Below are positions 33,412-43,598 of a stretch of 64,000 bases of DNA, one piece after another. Under the pieces are notes generated by a model, which saw only the letters and a list, made by a program, of their open reading frames with translations, did not search any database and was not told the origin of the DNA. Source of the stretch: Clytia hemisphaerica. Lineage: Eukaryota; Cnidaria; Hydrozoa; Leptothecata; Clytiidae. A program made the position numbers and the translations under genes. Every line of letters starts with the position of its first letter. Position 1 is the first letter of the stretch. The DNA is taken from NCBI GenBank assembly GCA_902728285.1, contig CACVBU010000956.1, positions 787,457-851,456 on the forward strand, given 5' to 3'.

Positions 33412-34079
33412 ATATTTTCAGATAGCAAGTCGGTATGTCTGATTATGGAAAAAATCTCAAGTCAATTGAAACAATATTTGTCAAAATATTTACATCCGAA
33501 ATTTTTTAAGAGAAATCATGAAAGCTTCTCAAATTCATAACACACGTTGATAAAATTAGATTTCATTTACAAAGAAGCTTTTGGGGTATCTTTTGCAAAT
33601 ATTATTTTGATGAAAAGCGGGAACATCATAGCAAAATATATGCAAACGTACTGCATGAATACTTTGTCTGCTTAATTTTTCTTATAAAAACAGAACACTC
33701 AAGGGGACAGAGATGGATTTCTATTATGAACAGTTTACAATAGAAAAGACAAAGAAGCAATCCGCTAAGGAATTCTCGTCCTTCATCCAGCTACGCTTTA
33801 ACATATCCCTGCTGATACCAAACTTTGCAGACGATGGATTCAGAGATGTCAAGACCAAGTCGTTTTATTATCGATGTGTGACACATGGAACCAGCAACCA
33901 AAAGAGACTAACCAAGGCATGGAACATACATTGCGCTACAAATCAAGATCTTTGTAATTGTAGATGATAGATCGGTTTAGAGGCCCTTGTGTGCCTGGAC
34001 TGTAAATCTTCATTAAAAAAAAAAAAAAATTCTGACACCTTGACTAGTAAAAAATAGTTTGACAAAAATCCGGAGAGGG
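33412..34079. other. spacer with an 84-codon open frame of unknown nature
   Basis: The frame at 33713-33967 (MDFYYEQFTIEKTKKQ...) has balanced composition and could be an exon or short gene, but I recognise no domain. A poly-A run follows at about 34015-34029, so a processed transcript copy is possible. Otherwise AT-rich DNA. Confidence 0.35.
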
Positions 34080-34662
34080 TGTGGAATTATCGGACACAGG
34101 TGTTCGTAACGTTATGAATTGATTGATATTGAATGTATGTTCAAACTGAAAAATAAATTTGATACAAATTGATCTAAGTTGATAAATTACAAATTTGATT
34201 GAAAAACTTACTTTAGAAAATTTGAGTTGACAAAGCCTTGATATAAAATAAAGTTTAGAAAATATTAGCTTACCAGCCTGCCAAATGTGAATTGATATGT
34301 GAAAATAATTCCAAATGGTTCAATGTAAATGTAAATGTAAATGTTCAAATGATCAATGCAAATGTTCAAATGATGTAGAAAACTTGATTCAAATTTATTC
34401 ACTGAGTTCTTGAAAACATTCTGATCTCTTCATACCACACTCACGCCTTATGATATGTGATTGAATGAGAGTGCAAAAAGCTGAAAAGTGAGATCTGATA
34501 TGCGAGCTCTCGAATGCTCACGGGAGACATTAATTGATAAATATAAAAAACTAATTGACAAATGACGTCATAATGACCTATGCGTATAAAAAAATTTTTT
34601 TTTTAATTGCTTTTCTTATAAATAAATAATATCTTTTGCACGTTCGTGCTACATTCCCCCAA
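34080..34662 (-). repeat. 3' LTR of the BEL/Pao element
   Basis: On the minus strand it runs TGGGGGAATG...ATTCCACA, with TG and CA termini. It matches 41019-41600 except for one A in an A run near 34620. Confidence 0.93.
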
Positions 34663-34695
34663 CGTGGAAAAGTGAAATATCCATCCAGATACAGT

Positions 34696-37600
34696 TCAGT
34701 TCTTGAACATTTTATTGAGTTCTTGCAAAACGTCCATTTCATCAACATGATGAATTACAACTAAATCTCTGACACATCTGGTAGTTTTACGTTTTGCAGT
34801 TTCATTTGAATTGACCCCGGAATTGACATACTCAACATCAACTTTACGAATTTTACCATCTTTACTAACATGAACAGTTTTTATTCTTCCAAGATGATAT
34901 GTCTTCGCAATGGAAGAATCATTCTTAAGGAAAAGGACAATATCACCCTTTTTCAAGTGCTTGTCGTTCTTAAACCACTTTGGTTGTGAAATAAGCTTTG
35001 GAACATGTGAGATCAACCAATTTTCAAACCACGTGTTGAAGATGTCGATATTCGTTTGGATGATTTTGTTGAATGTTGATGGAACGTTGACTGGACCAAT
35101 GGGACCTCTCTCGTTGTTGCGTCCGAGAAGAAGTCTGTTGGGTGTAATAAGGTCCATGCTTTCGAAATCAGATGTGATGGAACCAAGTGCGAGAGGCATG
35201 TTATTGAGACTGTTCGAAATCTCTGATGCCACCGTTTCCCATTGAAGGATTGATAATCGTGATTGAGAAATCGTCCTCTCGATCGATCTTGAAATCTCCT
35301 TGATTTTGCGTTCAACCTTTCCTTGGTAGTTGTGTGCACCAACTGGACTGATGTCGAATTCAATGGAGTAGTTGCGATGAAGCCTGGCTCGTAAGTCGTG
35401 GAAGTCGATTTTGACGTCTTCACATCCTTTGATGAGTTGGCTACCAGAGTCGATGAAGAGCTTCTGAGGATAACCATGGTGAGATGAAAATCGTACGAAC
35501 GCTTGGATGAAGGCGACAGTGCTGTAGTCGTCCATGATCTTGATTGATGTAGCTGAAGTGGTCATGCAGCAGAAGACCGTCAACCAAAGCTTGATTGTTG
35601 ATCGTCTGTGGTGATTGCAGTATGCCTTTACAGGCCCTGCAAGATCAATCTGAGAATAATAAAATGCAGGGGCAATTGTTAATTGAGGAGACGAGAGCTT
35701 GCCCATTTCAATGCTCACAGTCTTCTTCTCGATGTACCGACATCGAGTACAGTTTCGTTTGATACGTTTGACAATTTCACGTCCTTCAAGAACGTAAGCT
35801 CTCTTAAGGACAAAACGTAGAATTGATTCGTTACCACTGTGTTTCACTGTTTCGTCATAACAGTGAACCTCGTTGATGATGCTGTATGCTAAAGGCGAGT
35901 GTTTGTCGACGAGTGGAACGAAGAAGCTTGTTGATTGCAAGTCGTGCATTGATGATGCCATTGGAGTGACGATGTTGATGGCTTCTGTTGGTAGAAACCG
36001 TCCTGAGTAGTAAAGGATGCCACTGACTTCTTGGCTGATTTTGTTGTAGACAGATGGCTTGTTGAAATGTTTGACCTCCATCGTTGCTTTGCGAAAGAAA
36101 TAATCTTCCGCTTGCTTGATGTCGTCTTTGGATGGACCATTGCTTGATTGATCGAACTTTGCTGTGGCTGATTTTGTCTTTTTCTTGTTGTTTGTCATCC
36201 ATCTCATCTTCCTGATGCTCTTGATAACTATTGCTAAAACTCTAACAACAGTCTTGAATCGAAATTTGTTTGGATCAATTAAATAACCCGAGAAAGTGTA
36301 TCTTGCTTTTACTTCCGATGGAACAACAAAGTTGACGTTGCATGTAACATCAAGAGGTGCCTTTAAGTCTATTGACTTTAATGCCTGTGTTTCTTTGTGA
36401 AACTCTTGAAAATCTTTACAGGTAAGAATAATTTCGCTTACCTTTTTAACAGGAAACTTGGATTCATCTTGGTGCATCCAGTCTTGGCCGACGAACCATT
36501 CTGAATTTGGCTGGACCTCTGATAACTGGACACCTCTCCTTGTTGCTAAGTCAGCCATCATTTGATTGGAGTCGATGAATCGCCAGTCTTCGATGTTTGT
36601 GAGTCGATGGACTTCGATTACTCTGTTTCGAACCCACTGCTTGAGTTGAAGCTCAGTGTTTGATATCCAATGAAGCACGATGGTGTTGTCTGTGATTTTC
36701 AAGCATCCCTTGTGATGTTGTTGGAATGCTCTCTTGACAACTTCACCAGTGTGTACGTTTATCAATGCTGCAAACATCTCTGCTCGAGGTTGTGTTGATG
36801 GTTGAGGAACGAGTTTTGATCGTGCAAATACAAGTTGTGACGAATACGTACCATTTCTCCTTTGAATACGAGTGTAGATGGCAGCACAAGCTAGTGATGG
36901 GCTTGCATCACCGAAGTCGAGGGTTGAGATGTCGAGATTGAGTGCATCTTCAGGAATGATTGTGCGGTGAAATTTGATGTCCTTGATTTCTTGGATCATG
37001 TCGAAGTGGGATGTCCATAGTGAGCGAAGTGAGTCTGGAAGGACGTCATCCCATTGAAGTTTGTGATTGACTAGTTCATGCAGATCGAGTTTGAGACCAG
37101 CAGTGATTGGAGTCATCTTTCCAGTTGGGTCGAAGATTTCAGATACTTTGGAAACGCAGTGTCTTCTTGTGAGTCGAGATGGAATTGTACCTGATGATTC
37201 TGTCGGTTTCTTCCCCCTTTGCTTTCGAGCAAAATTCATTTCGGAGATGTCAAGTGATAGTTTGTCGATCTTTGGGTACCAGACCATTCCCCCAACAGAA
37301 ATAGACTTGCCATCATGTGAGAGAGCTTCAGGTGGGTCACTGCCACTGAAGGTAAATCCTTTGAGTCGAAACCCACCTTTGTTGACGACGATTTCTAAGC
37401 TGTCGGCGGTTTCCATGGCTTCCTGTAATGAATCTTCACCTGAAATGCAGTCGTCGACGTAAACGTCCTTGTTGACAACTTCGTTGACGCGAGGGTACTT
37501 GTCCTTTGAGTGGTCAGCTGTCTTTCGTAGGGCAAGTTCAGCCTGGTTTCCACTTGACTTTACCCCATAGATCAAGGTTTTGATGATCTTCTCTTGAGGT

Positions 37601-38343
37601 GGTTGGTTTGGATTGAGATCGGTTGACCACAAATACCTCTGGAGGCACCAATGGTTTTCGTTCAATTTAACCGTATTATACATTTTACTTACATCTGTAT
37701 GATAACCAATGCGTCTGATACTCCAACGGATGAGGATTTCGATCATCTTATTCATGTTGTTGCGACCCTTGGCACAGATGTTGTTGAGGCTATATCCACT
37801 GCTAGTAGGCTGGGAGGCGTCAAACACTACTCGACAGGGTGTTGAGATGGAATTGGTCTTCCAAACTGCCCTCCATGGAATGAAGTTCTGGACTTGGTTG
37901 TTACATAATTTGATTTGTTGTTCGTTAGATAGATTTTTGACAAAATCGACATGTCCTAAGTCGTGGAGCTTTTGCTCGGAGGCGATGACGTCATTCTTGT
38001 CGATTGGAAATTTTGACAACTTCTTCACTTGTTGCTCGTAGACTTTGAGTGCTTTCCATCGATTGGGATTGAGTTTGACTGTCGGGTCGTGTAACAAAGG
38101 AAGAGATGCGATGGTCTGATGCTTTTCGAAGTCGACTTTGACGGATTGATCGATAAGATTTTGTTCGACTTCCTCTTGGATGCTTATGGATTCGATGGTT
38201 TCATGATTTTTGCAATCTTTGCACGATCGACATTTGATGCAACGATAACTCACTTCGGAACCGGCAGATTCGACCTCGTGGAATCTCTTCTCTGCCTTGG
38301 AGACGAAGATTTGATCATTGTGGACGTGGTAGGTGTCTATCAC
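34696..38343 (-). CDS. BEL/Pao pol: reverse transcriptase, RNase H, integrase
   Basis: A 1215-codon open frame. A Cys cluster (YRCIKCRSCKDCKNH) near residue 32 is followed by reverse transcriptase with FHDVSKMY-type motif A (YHTDVSKMYNTV) and YVDDCISGE. RNase H has DFGDASPSLA, RAEMFAALI, TDNTIVLHW and MMADLATRRG. Integrase has an HHCC-type finger (HCYDETVKHSG, CTRCRY) and core motifs QIDLAGPV, IDSGSQLI and QGKVERKIKE, with all three acidic residues present. The frame begins mid-polyprotein, and its first Met is probably not a real start. All catalytic residues are intact in this segment. Confidence 0.9.
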   Translation of the reverse strand: MIDTYHVHNDQIFVSKAEKRFHEVESAGSEVSYRCIKCRSCKDCKNHETIESISIQEEVEQNLIDQSVKVDFEKHQTIASLPLLHDPTVKLNPNRWKALKVYEQQVKKLSKFPIDKNDVIASEQKLHDLGHVDFVKNLSNEQQIKLCNNQVQNFIPWRAVWKTNSISTPCRVVFDASQPTSSGYSLNNICAKGRNNMNKMIEILIRWSIRRIGYHTDVSKMYNTVKLNENHWCLQRYLWSTDLNPNQPPQEKIIKTLIYGVKSSGNQAELALRKTADHSKDKYPRVNEVVNKDVYVDDCISGEDSLQEAMETADSLEIVVNKGGFRLKGFTFSGSDPPEALSHDGKSISVGGMVWYPKIDKLSLDISEMNFARKQRGKKPTESSGTIPSRLTRRHCVSKVSEIFDPTGKMTPITAGLKLDLHELVNHKLQWDDVLPDSLRSLWTSHFDMIQEIKDIKFHRTIIPEDALNLDISTLDFGDASPSLACAAIYTRIQRRNGTYSSQLVFARSKLVPQPSTQPRAEMFAALINVHTGEVVKRAFQQHHKGCLKITDNTIVLHWISNTELQLKQWVRNRVIEVHRLTNIEDWRFIDSNQMMADLATRRGVQLSEVQPNSEWFVGQDWMHQDESKFPVKKVSEIILTCKDFQEFHKETQALKSIDLKAPLDVTCNVNFVVPSEVKARYTFSGYLIDPNKFRFKTVVRVLAIVIKSIRKMRWMTNNKKKTKSATAKFDQSSNGPSKDDIKQAEDYFFRKATMEVKHFNKPSVYNKISQEVSGILYYSGRFLPTEAINIVTPMASSMHDLQSTSFFVPLVDKHSPLAYSIINEVHCYDETVKHSGNESILRFVLKRAYVLEGREIVKRIKRNCTRCRYIEKKTVSIEMGKLSSPQLTIAPAFYYSQIDLAGPVKAYCNHHRRSTIKLWLTVFCCMTTSATSIKIMDDYSTVAFIQAFVRFSSHHGYPQKLFIDSGSQLIKGCEDVKIDFHDLRARLHRNYSIEFDISPVGAHNYQGKVERKIKEISRSIERTISQSRLSILQWETVASEISNSLNNMPLALGSITSDFESMDLITPNRLLLGRNNERGPIGPVNVPSTFNKIIQTNIDIFNTWFENWLISHVPKLISQPKWFKNDKHLKKGDIVLFLKNDSSIAKTYHLGRIKTVHVSKDGKIRKVDVEYVNSGVNSNETAKRKTTRCVRDLVVIHHVDEMDVLQELNKMFKN

Positions 38344-39285
38344 CGAGTCTTTAAAGCCGAATAATGATACATCTGGGTTGATTCGATAGCCAGCTTGATA
38401 CGCTTTGAGCTGACTGGAGATGAAGCTTGTTCGATTTGTGATACCAACGTGGGCAGCAATTTGATTGAAGACACGATGTGGACCACCGATTACACCACGA
38501 GATCCATCACTGTTTTAGAAGAATGAACGATAGATTGTTAAACCTGATGGAAGTTGGAAGATTATCTCTGGGTGGTAACGTAGATACTTGATTCCGATGA
38601 TAAAATCGACATCACCTCCAATGGATCTTGGAAGTTTTGGTAGTAAGCTGGCGTCTAAATTCGTCTTGGATATCTTTTTCGACTTCTTCCAATTGATGAG
38701 TTGGGAAGGTAGCTGTTAGTCGTTCCAAGCAGACGCCAGTGAATGATGCAACGGTTTGGTTGTCGAACGTTGGGATGGATACGGTATACATACCATGAGG
38801 AGATTCAGTAGTGCTGTCACCGATTCCACCAAGTTGAATTGGACCAGCGTATTCTTGTGTACAGTTGCTTGGGGGTAGTCGTTGGATGGCGTTGAATTTT
38901 GAGACGAAGTCACTACACCCTGAATCGTAGAAGAGCAGGAATTGTTGGTTGTTGATTGTGATCGTTTGAAGTTGATAGATGGCATTGTCATTGTTAGTGG
39001 ACGAATGATGGCCTTCTTGTCGATTGAAGTGAAGTCCCATGTCTTTGACGAATGGTGGAAGCTGTTCTCGTTTTCTCAAGAGCATATCCTTGTATTGAGT
39101 GAGAAGTTGGTCGTTTTCATGCTTGTGATCCTCGCATACGAGTACGTGCTTTCTGGTTGGGTACCTGCTATTGTTGTGAACTGGATTTTGACATGTAAAA
39201 TTTCGTTGACAACGACCTTCCTTATGCTTGGGATGGGACAAAGACGCTCCAGGGAACAAACATTGGTAGCAAAGTCCTTTAGCCT
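38344..39285 (-). pseudogene. BEL/Pao zinc-finger/protease segment, frame-broken
   Basis: The frame 39259-38612 encodes a Cys/His segment (RCQRNFTCQNPVH, HVLVCEDH) and an aspartic-protease-like core with FYDSGCSDFV. It is shifted from the upstream gag frame, next to a run of 13 Gs at about 39309-39321, and from the downstream pol frame, with further stops between 38611 and 38344. The second BEL/Pao copy at 55079 is continuous over the same region, so these breaks are mutations of this copy. Confidence 0.82.
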
Positions 39286-40779
39286 TTAACTCGTTGAATC
39301 TTTCACGGGGGGGGGGGGGGTGAGATTAACAAATTTTTCACAAACGAAGTACTGGATGAGTCTAGAACCTCCTGGGCCACTTGTAACAACGTGGTCGGTG
39401 GCACCACAGATATAACATAAATTTGGATCTCTTACCCCTCCTCCTGAGTGGTGTCCACTTTGACGATTTTTAGGTGGATCATTCTTGGGTTGGTCGTTCT
39501 TTTGATCGTCAGTTCGATTCTTGATCAACACTTTACGAATCTCCTTCTCCAGGAAACTGGTGAATTTTCCCCAGAGATCTTCTCCTTCCAGGTCTTCTTC
39601 ACAAGTGATTGATAACCAACGATTTTGTCTGTGTTCACCGATCACCTTGCATAACTTCTCGAGACTGTTGCTGTAGTACAATCTTCCTTCAACATTGTGT
39701 AGTTTGGCGAGTTTCATGGTGTCTTTGATGAGGCTGATGAGTTCACCAAGTGATTCGATTGTCTTCTCAAGGTTTTTGGATTTGAGCGTGAGGTTAAGTT
39801 TGTCGAATTGTTGGAGCTTCTTGTCAAGCATCACTTGTGGGTCACCAAATGATTTCTTAAGCCTCTTCCATATCTCGTCAATATCATTTGAATCCTTGAC
39901 TAACAACAATGCAGTATGTTCAAGATAATTCATTTTTAACAAGTCTGGTAACAAGTGTTTAGGAGTATTTCGAAGATGGAATTTCTCAAATTTCTCTTTG
40001 GAGGTGAAGATGTCATAAGTTGAGTCGTATCCCCCAAATTTCTTAAGTTCGATCGTTAAACTACTGTCAAGCATCATTTTGTGTTTATCAACTTCCCTTT
40101 TCTCAAGTTCAGAGTCTAGTTTAGTTTTGTAGAGTTGGAATTTCTGAAGAAAAGTTTCATACCCTCCTCTTTGGTCCTGACCACCATATTGAACAAGTAG
40201 AGTGATTTTGGTGTCAATGTCTGTGAGACGTCTTTCGAGGTGAGGGATATTGGTACTGCGTTTTGTGATGTCTGCGTCACTTAGCTCTGGAAGTTTGTCT
40301 GAGAGTTCATTCTCCAGTGATGATTTGAGGGAGGTTATGCTTGAGCTGATGTCTTTGACCAAACGAGTGTCTTGATTCGTTTCTTTCTCTCTTTTTACTT
40401 TCAACGTCTTGATGATTTCAGCTAGTAGAAGTTTGGCACCTTGCTTCATTTGAAGAAAATCATTTCGGAATTCTTCTTCGATCGGGGACAACTCTTCTAG
40501 ACGAATGAATAAATCTCGAAGGGTGTTCCTTAATTTCTCTAATGATGTGAAATCTTTATCCAGGGATTTGATGCTTACTGATGGATCAACTTGATGCTCG
40601 TCTATGAAGTCTGCAAGCTCAGCGTGAACGATCTTGTAATCGATGGCTAACGATGCAATTTCAGCAGCCATTGCGTGTGGGATGGCTACTTCTGATGTAG
40701 GAGGTTGTTCTTTCACGATTTTACAAAAGGTCTTATAATTGATTTGGTCTTTTGTCTTCAAACGATTACTCCTTCTCAT
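39286..40779 (-). CDS. BEL/Pao gag
   Basis: About 497 codons. A long helical, charged N-terminal half precedes the BEL-type gag core (LKKFGGYDSTYDIFTSKEKF, LLPDLLKMNYLEHTALLL, EIWKRLKKSFGDPQVML), then a Cys finger (CYICGATDHVVTSG). It ends just past the homopolymer G/C run at 39309-39321 in a Pro run, where the frame is lost. The start Met at 40779 is the first in frame. Upstream, 40849-41005 carries a 42-43-bp tandem repeat. Confidence 0.85.
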   Translation of the reverse strand: MRRSNRLKTKDQINYKTFCKIVKEQPPTSEVAIPHAMAAEIASLAIDYKIVHAELADFIDEHQVDPSVSIKSLDKDFTSLEKLRNTLRDLFIRLEELSPIEEEFRNDFLQMKQGAKLLLAEIIKTLKVKREKETNQDTRLVKDISSSITSLKSSLENELSDKLPELSDADITKRSTNIPHLERRLTDIDTKITLLVQYGGQDQRGGYETFLQKFQLYKTKLDSELEKREVDKHKMMLDSSLTIELKKFGGYDSTYDIFTSKEKFEKFHLRNTPKHLLPDLLKMNYLEHTALLLVKDSNDIDEIWKRLKKSFGDPQVMLDKKLQQFDKLNLTLKSKNLEKTIESLGELISLIKDTMKLAKLHNVEGRLYYSNSLEKLCKVIGEHRQNRWLSITCEEDLEGEDLWGKFTSFLEKEIRKVLIKNRTDDQKNDQPKNDPPKNRQSGHHSGGGVRDPNLCYICGATDHVVTSGPGGSRLIQYFVCEKFVNLTPPPPVKDSTS

Positions 40780-40848
40780 TGATTTGATTTATGGGTGTGT
40801 CAAATTGATTAGATGACGTGAACGTCAGCTTGAGTCTGTGTGCGACGG

Positions 40849-41005
40849 TTTATTGAGCGTCAGCTACGATTGGTTAAATGTCGGACGACAGTTTGTTGAG
40901 TGTCGGCGACGATTGGTTTGATGTCGGCGATGGTTTGTTGAGCATCGGCGACAATTGACTTGATGTCGGATGACGGTTTGTTGAGCGTCGGCGACAATTG
41001 ATATT
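40849..41005. repeat. 42-43-bp minisatellite, about 3.7 copies, in the BEL/Pao leader
   Basis: Units start TTTRTTGAGYRTCGGCGAC and alternate ATGTCGG spacers; they lie between the 5' LTR and gag. The other BEL/Pao element also has a short tandem repeat at its gag start. Confidence 0.8.
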
Positions 41006-41018
41006 TGTGCTGTTTGAA

Positions 41019-41600
41019 TGTGGAATTATCGGACACAGGTGTTCGTAACGTTATGAATTGATTGATATTGAATGTATGTTCAAACTGAAAAATAAATTTG
41101 ATACAAATTGATCTAAGTTGATAAATTACAAATTTGATTGAAAAACTTACTTTAGAAAATTTGAGTTGACAAAGCCTTGATATAAAATAAAGTTTAGAAA
41201 ATATTAGCTTACCAGCCTGCCAAATGTGAATTGATATGTGAAAATAATTCCAAATGGTTCAATGTAAATGTAAATGTAAATGTTCAAATGATCAATGCAA
41301 ATGTTCAAATGATGTAGAAAACTTGATTCAAATTTATTCACTGAGTTCTTGAAAACATTCTGATCTCTTCATACCACACTCACGCCTTATGATATGTGAT
41401 TGAATGAGAGTGCAAAAAGCTGAAAAGTGAGATCTGATATGCGAGCTCTCGAATGCTCACGGGAGACATTAATTGATAAATATAAAAAACTAATTGACAA
41501 ATGACGTCATAATGACCTATGCGTATAAAAAAATTTTTTTTTTAATTGCTTTTCTTATAAATAAATAATATCTTTTGCACGTTCGTGCTACATTCCCCCA
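41019..41600 (-). repeat. 5' LTR of the BEL/Pao element
   Basis: Partner of 34080-34662 with the same TG/CA ends; transcription would start here and run leftward. Confidence 0.93.
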
Positions 41601-42900
41601 ACTTGGAGGTTTCTCTGCTCGTAGGACCATGGAAGAGGAATCAACAGATATCTTCATCATCTGACTATCCCTTAAGATAACGTTGTGTTGAATAATTATA
41701 CTCCATCATCAAGAGAGCAAAAATTAATTAAACAATTTTGACTTTAATTATTCATAAGCATGCTGTTGTTTGAACATAACTTACACCTTAAAAAACAAGC
41801 AACATGCTGAATGGACCTACCTGATGATGAAGTTAGATAGCAATGCAAGAAGAAAAAGGAAAAAAATCAGTCAGAAAATATACCTTAAGGGAAGAAATTT
41901 TGGCGGGAATTTAATTTGGCGGGTGGCCAAAAAAGTTTTTTCAGAGGGAATTTAATTTGCCAGGTGGCTGGATAAATTGAATTTGAAGGGAATTTAATTT
42001 GGCGGTTGCGGGATATTTTTGGCCTAAAGCGTTATTAGGACGGATTTGAGGAATATGTGAAATAAATAAAATTTGGCGGGAATTTAATTTGGCGGATGGA
42101 GGAAAAAATAAATTTTGGTGGGAACTTAATTCTTTCATATTCACTTTCATGCTCACTTCGTGAGCAAAAAAACATCTATATCATCAAAAAATTGAGTTAT
42201 TTCGCTAAGAACATATTGTATGCTTATTAATAGTGATTCTTATAGATAAAGATGCGTTTTTTGAGCTGAAAATCAGTTTTTTACAAATATCTGCTTGAGC
42301 CATCTTTTACCTACTTTCATGCAAAAAAATCAGAAAAAAACAATGATCAAATATTTCAAAATCCAACCCGTTTTTTAGCCGTTTTTTGGCCCAAATTTGC
42401 CCAAAAACATTTTTTTTCGAAAATCGGGCTCCGTCACATTCGAGGGTTTATAGTTATGCATCTTTGTGCAAAAAATCATAAAGAATGAAAGAGCCAATCT
42501 CGAGAAAAACTAATACCTAAGTAATTGATAATGTACTTATAAAAAAATATCGAATTTGGCCAGTTTTTCTATAAAAAAACGCCAAGCAACCAAAATTTCA
42601 TGTCTAAACACATATATTCTTCAAAAGTAAGCCCTCATGGGCAAAAAAACATCTATCTCATAAAAAAATTGAGTAATTTGACTAAGAACATTAATGTATG
42701 CTTATTAATAGTGATTCTTAAAGATAAACATGCGTTTTTTGAACCCACAAAATTTTTTTGCAAAAATCTGCTTGAGCCATCTTTTACCTATGATGGTACT
42801 CTAGTTTCATGCAAAAAATCAGAAAAAATTAATGATCCAATTTTTCACAACGTCCAAAAAGCCGTTTTTTGGCTGAAATTTGCCCAAAAATTTTTTTCGG
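41601..42900. other. repeat-rich non-coding DNA left of the Copia element
   Basis: 41890-42130 has about five irregular copies of GGGAATTTAATTTGGCGG. From 42160 to 42900 a diverged repeat recurs (phrases like CATCTTTGTGCAAAAAATCA with AGAAAAAA and TTTTTTCG). Relatives of it continue right of the Copia element at 48177-48990, so the Copia element sits inside this repeat field. Confidence 0.65.
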
Positions 42901-43089
42901 TGGTCTTCACCAATTGTTAGTTCTCATCACGATCAGTATCATCAGTTATTGTCAGTAAGTCTTAACACGAATTAACACAACAGGTAAATGTACAGTTCAT
43001 TCATTCACATAAATTAAAGCTCCTCCACAGCTGTTATTATTTGTTATCAATTATTATTATGTCTGTAACGAAACAATGGATGATTAACA
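42901..43089 (-). repeat. 3' LTR of the Copia element
   Basis: 189 bp, TG/CA ended (plus strand TGGTCTTCACC...GATTAACA). One mismatch to 47988-48176. Confidence 0.93.
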
Positions 43090-43598
43090 ATCTCCCTCTT
43101 TCTTCTTTCGTTGGTCGAATATCGTATGTGTCTTCATCGTTGCATTGTTATCGTAGCGTAATCGTAAAGTCGTATCGTAACGTAACGTAGTATTGCACGA
43201 ATTTCACGTTTAAAAAATAATTGTCATTGTTTGTTGAGTCGTCACGAATAAATAAACTCAAAGTCTCTTTGTAAGTAAAGCATTAACGTTGACTTCACTT
43301 TCAATTAACTCATTTTGTAAGGAATAAAAAGTTCGTTGTAACACAAGTTTCTCTGTATCATTTCAAGTCGACTAAACCACAGATCTACATCGGAAGCCAA
43401 CCAGATTGGTACAACCAACTAGCTTAGCTGTCTTTCAGCAGACTTGAATAGAGTTCATTAAAAAGCTGTATCCCGAAATGAGTCATTGCTATATATTATA
43501 TACATATCAAGTGTCAAATAAATTATGACCTTAATTATCATTCTACTTTTTTTTTTTTCTTTTTTTTTTTTTCATAACACAAAGGTTTTGTGATGGAG
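43090..43598 (-). other. Copia 3' untranslated region with polypurine tract
   Basis: Between the gag-pol stop and the 3' LTR. It has long T runs near 43549-43571 and, next to the LTR, the polypurine tract on the minus strand. Confidence 0.7.

Larger units (their letters stand above)
34080..41600 (-). mobile_element. BEL/Pao LTR retrotransposon, nearly complete, coding region broken
   Basis: About 7.5 kb, minus strand, bounded by LTRs 34080-34662 (3') and 41019-41600 (5') that differ, as far as I can see, by one A in a short A run. Gag (40779-39286), protease (39259-38612) and RT-RNase H-integrase (38343-34696) are in order but in separate frames. Near-identical LTRs imply a recent insertion, but the two outer flanks (GAGGG left, ACTTG right) do not match, so no target duplication is visible. 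Inter-element recombination or a flank deletion could explain that. Confidence 0.93.
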
